47,389 bases of DNA, taken from the NCBI RefSeq assembly GCF_023507745.1, contig NZ_JALPZO010000119.1:1-47389 (forward strand), given 5' to 3'. The position numbers were made by a program, and so were the translations under genes. The notes under the pieces were generated by a model. It searched no databases, was not told where the DNA came from, and saw only the letters and a list, made by a program, of their open reading frames with translations. The DNA is from Vreelandella olivaria. Its GTDB lineage: Bacteria > Pseudomonadota > Gammaproteobacteria > Pseudomonadales > Halomonadaceae. Shown one piece after another: positions 46,395 through 47,389 of the stretch; positions within the stretch are counted from its first letter, which is position 1, and each line of letters begins with the position of its first letter.

Positions 46395-46755
46395 AGCCTC
46401 CCCCCTGGCTTATAACGAGGCTGTAGAAAAACCTATTTTGAGCCACCTCTACCGCCTGTTGTCTCAATTTATTCACCCTGCCAGTCATCTGGCTGGATAA
46501 TATTACTATCGGCATTCAGCCATTGAAGTGCACATATAACGCCAGTCAGGGGACCATGTCGCTCCTACAAAGCGGCAGATCCCGCCCCTCCCTTCCTTGA
46601 TTCGCTTCCCCCGCCTCATCCTTGGGCGGTGCGTCTTTAGGAAACGATCCACTTTGTTCATGGCGGCATCTAGCGAAAGAATCATTTTGACCCGACGAAT
46701 CTCCCGGTCCAGATCGGCTTCCGTTTCGGCTTCATCACGCGCGTAGTGCTCCAGT
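46395..46755. other. Decayed stretch without an intact gene
   Basis: No complete gene is seen. On the minus strand at about 46610-46765 one frame looks coding (EHYARDEAETEADLDREIRR, then VKMILSLDAAMNKVDRFL) and then shifts into another frame that ends near 46554. I do not recognise the family. A GAGGCTGTAGAAAAAC string at 46417-46432 could be an insertion-sequence end, but I find no partner or transposase. Confidence 0.35.
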
Positions 46756-46970
46756 AGGTTCAGTCTGAACGCTGTTCATCTTGAAGGTACAGTCGCTTCA
46801 CCACGAACGAGCTTCTCCAACTCGTTCAAGACCAGATAAGCAGCCCGCAGGATTTAGCAGGCATACCGTCAATTGCAAATCGAATCAGTCAGTATTACCG
46901 CGATAACGGCTACCCTTTTGCACAAGCTCTTATTCCTGCGCAGCCTTCAGGCATTTATCTCAATATACCT
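46756..46970 (+). pseudogene. Remnant of a two-partner-secretion transporter (TpsB/ShlB/FhaC family)
   Basis: One frame reads FSLNAVHLEG, then the phase shifts at about 46787 to YSRFTTNELLQLVQDQI and DLAGIPSIANRISQYYRD, NGYPFAQALIPAQ. This is the N-terminal POTRA domain of TpsB proteins, in which a helix pair ending Y-Y-R-x-x-G-Y-x-x-A-x-x-P-x-Q is diagnostic. The signal sequence, second POTRA and the 16-strand barrel are all absent, so only about 70 of some 550 codons remain. It lies just upstream of the TpsA-type gene, the normal operon order, and is clearly broken. Confidence 0.75.
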
Positions 46971-47116
46971 AATTACAGGGATAGCGGTAGACGACATCAC
47001 TTGCTTAAATACCGTACGCATGGATGAAGCATTCATCAGTATTTCCATTACCGTTATCCCCGTTCCTCACGCAAGCAGCGATGATGAACCACGGGAGCCA
47101 CCTGGGAGCCGTGATC

Positions 47117-47389
47117 ATGAATCGTTGTTACCGCACCGCCTGGAACCATCGTAAGGGTGTCTGGCAAGCCATTTCCGAGCGAGGGACTGCGTCCAGAGCA
47201 CGAGGCTGTCTTTGCCGTTTAACCATGGGCACGGTACCTTCTGCGGTAGCAGCCGCAGGGATCCTACTCATCACTCCCAATGCGTATGCCGAGCTACCCA
47301 GTGGCGGTACGGTCGTCGCGGGTGATGCTGCCTTAAGCCAACACAACCATACGCTCACCATCGACCAATCCAGTCAAAACGCTGCAATC
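47117..47389 (+). CDS. Filamentous haemagglutinin/TpsA-type exoprotein, N-terminal part (runs off the window)
   Basis: The frame is open from ATG 47117 to the right edge, 91 residues visible. The extended signal peptide region of type V secreted giants is clear: MNRCYRTAWNHRKGVWQAIS, with the N-R-x-Y-R-x-x-W-N pattern. A hydrophobic core (VAAAGILLITPNAYA) and cleavage before ELPSGG follow. The mature start (LPSGGTVVAGDA, then LTIDQSSQNAAI) is the TPS secretion domain. GGGAG lies 8 nt upstream. Full-length relatives are adhesins, haemolysins or CdiA toxins; which one cannot be told here. Its adjacent TpsB is broken, so export would need another transporter. Confidence 0.85.
   Translation, partial: MNRCYRTAWNHRKGVWQAISERGTASRARGCLCRLTMGTVPSAVAAAGILLITPNAYAELPSGGTVVAGDAALSQHNHTLTIDQSSQNAAI

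Noticed and set aside
46417..46450. Insertion-sequence terminal repeat
   Set aside because: The string resembles IS ends, but no second end, target duplication or transposase could be found.
46018..46515. 165-codon minus-strand open frame as one gene
   Set aside because: It joins unrelated DNA by chance: intergenic sequence, one phase of the broken HAD fragment and the attC-like hairpin.
46873..47154. 93-codon plus-strand open frame
   Set aside because: The neighbouring frame carries the recognisable TpsB POTRA sequence, and its end overlaps the TpsA start. It has no resemblance to a protein of its own.

Overview
The window reads as chromosomal DNA of a halophilic gammaproteobacterium of the Halomonas/Chromohalobacter type. 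Gene order (leuC-leuD-leuB-asd-fimV-truA-trpF-trpB-trpA-accD-folC-dedD-cvpA-purF-metZ, and perM-hda divergent from purM-purN), acidic proteins, a phasin and GTG/TTG starts all fit. The assignment is inferred from gene content and protein resemblance; no rRNA or tRNA gene is visible.

Left part (1-9.8 kb). After the tail of an unidentified gene and an NCS2 purine permease comes an anaerobic respiration island. It holds ubiU-ubiV (O2-independent ubiquinone hydroxylation), dmsA-dmsB-dmsC (DMSO reductase), dmsD (its chaperone) and napF (a ferredoxin), with ubiT facing them from the far side. Each of the three transcription units (ubiUV, dms, ubiT) has an FNR/ANR-like dyad centred about 41 bp before a plausible start point. 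This suggests one low-oxygen regulon that makes both a terminal reductase and the quinone feeding it.

Middle (10-44.5 kb). This is mostly housekeeping: a membrane-anchored EEP-fold phosphodiesterase, fumC, a phasin, hda/perM, purM/purN, dcd/mrp, a membrane coiled-coil protein, cobA-type SUMT, a diguanylate cyclase, phhB with an aromatic aminotransferase, a MATE pump, yceJ/yceI, then a long minus-strand run from leuC to metZ. The run covers leucine, aspartate-family, tryptophan, fatty acid, folate and purine synthesis. Several rho-independent terminators mark unit ends. A LysR regulator with a perfect dyad before it is divergent from leuC.

Right end (44.6-47.4 kb). This is accessory DNA in decay. 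A membrane-associated LCM-type methyltransferase is intact. Beside it lies a 64-bp sequence with the layout of an integron attC site. Next come a frameshifted PEP-mutase-family fragment, a second attC-like hairpin and a frameshifted HAD-hydrolase fragment, all in one orientation like a decayed cassette array. Further right is a frameshifted remnant of a two-partner-secretion transporter (TpsB), and finally the intact beginning of a large secreted FHA/TpsA-type exoprotein that runs off the window.
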